Shown: positions 5,272 through 5,352 of the stretch, piece by piece
Numbering within the stretch: position 1 is the stretch's first letter
Layout: each line of letters begins with the position of its first letter
Source of the DNA: Phyllobacteriaceae bacterium
GTDB taxonomy: Bacteria; Pseudomonadota; Alphaproteobacteria; Rhizobiales; Ancalomicrobiaceae
Reading direction: 5' to 3'
NCBI GenBank assembly: GCA_012517025.1
Contig: JAAYVT010000002.1
Span: 1-5,352 of the forward strand
DNA length: 5,352 nt
Notes under the pieces: model-generated
Seen by the model: the letters and a program-made list of their open reading frames with translations, nothing else
The model's database searches: none
What the model was told of the DNA's origin: nothing
Position numbers and translations under genes: made by a program

Positions 5272-5352
5272 ATGCCGCATTCGCCCGTCTACGCCTCGCT
5301 CCTCTCCCGACCGCCGCCGGTGGTGGTGCTCGGAACCGACGAGATCGCCTCG
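5272..5352 (+). CDS. Start of a probable YqeB/EF2563-like molybdenum-hydroxylase accessory protein, 3' end missing
   Basis: Only 27 codons are visible. After a short leader the protein reads PPPVVVLGTDEIAS, a hydrophobic beta strand followed by a G-T-(N/D)-(E/D)-I-A-S turn. This resembles the N-terminal strand and turn of proteins annotated as selenium-dependent molybdenum hydroxylase system protein (YqeB/EF2563) or xanthine-dehydrogenase-related in alphaproteobacteria; the recall is from memory and the fragment is short. Start ATG 5272 is chosen because the preceding DNA is AT-rich and non-coding in character and CGAGAG (5261-5266) is a possible weak ribosome-binding site. In-frame ATGs at 5194, 5197 and 5206 are alternatives that would make the promoter-like elements intragenic. 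Divergent from DUF2478, which fits a molybdenum-related locus. Confidence 0.5.
   Translation, partial: MPHSPVYASLLSRPPPVVVLGTDEIAS

Overview
The window is very G+C-rich, and its proteins resemble alphaproteobacterial (probably Hyphomicrobiales or Rhodospirillales-like) homologues. This placement rests on codon usage and family resemblance from memory, not on a marker gene. I see no mobile element, CRISPR array, tRNA or rRNA. It looks like ordinary chromosomal DNA carrying two unrelated metabolic blocks that face each other, plus the start of a third transcription unit.

Left block (2-3274, plus strand): a tightly spaced operon. It holds the 3' two-thirds of a zinc-type alcohol dehydrogenase, then both subunits of a 3-oxoacid CoA-transferase (scoA-scoB, 3 nt apart), then a thiolase of the SCP-x/non-specific lipid transfer type. 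Chemically these form a line: secondary alcohol to ketone, 3-oxoacid to 3-oxoacyl-CoA, thiolytic cleavage to acyl-CoA units. This suggests use of acetone/isopropanol, acetoacetate or a related ketone body. The real substrate cannot be read from sequence. A 15-bp hairpin (3291-3325) separates this operon from the convergent one.

Middle block (3354-4241, minus strand): two adjacent small membrane proteins of the YeeE/YedE (DUF6691-type) family, the two halves of a sulfur-compound channel/transporter. The conserved cysteine motifs are intact in both.

Right block (4447-5352): a minus-strand DUF2478 protein, a family usually found in molybdenum-related loci, and a divergent plus-strand gene of which only 27 codons are visible. 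Its GTDEIAS motif looks like YqeB/EF2563-type molybdenum-hydroxylase accessory proteins. The 228-nt divergent intergenic region has an AT-richer stretch next to the right-hand gene. That stretch holds a good sigma-54-like -24/-12 element and a perfect TGTAA-N5-TTACA inverted repeat, and is the most interesting regulatory DNA in the window. YeeE/YedE, DUF2478 and a Mo-hydroxylase-like gene side by side may mark a locus handling sulfur (or selenium) and molybdenum for a sulfurated molybdenum enzyme. This is inference from neighbourhood only.
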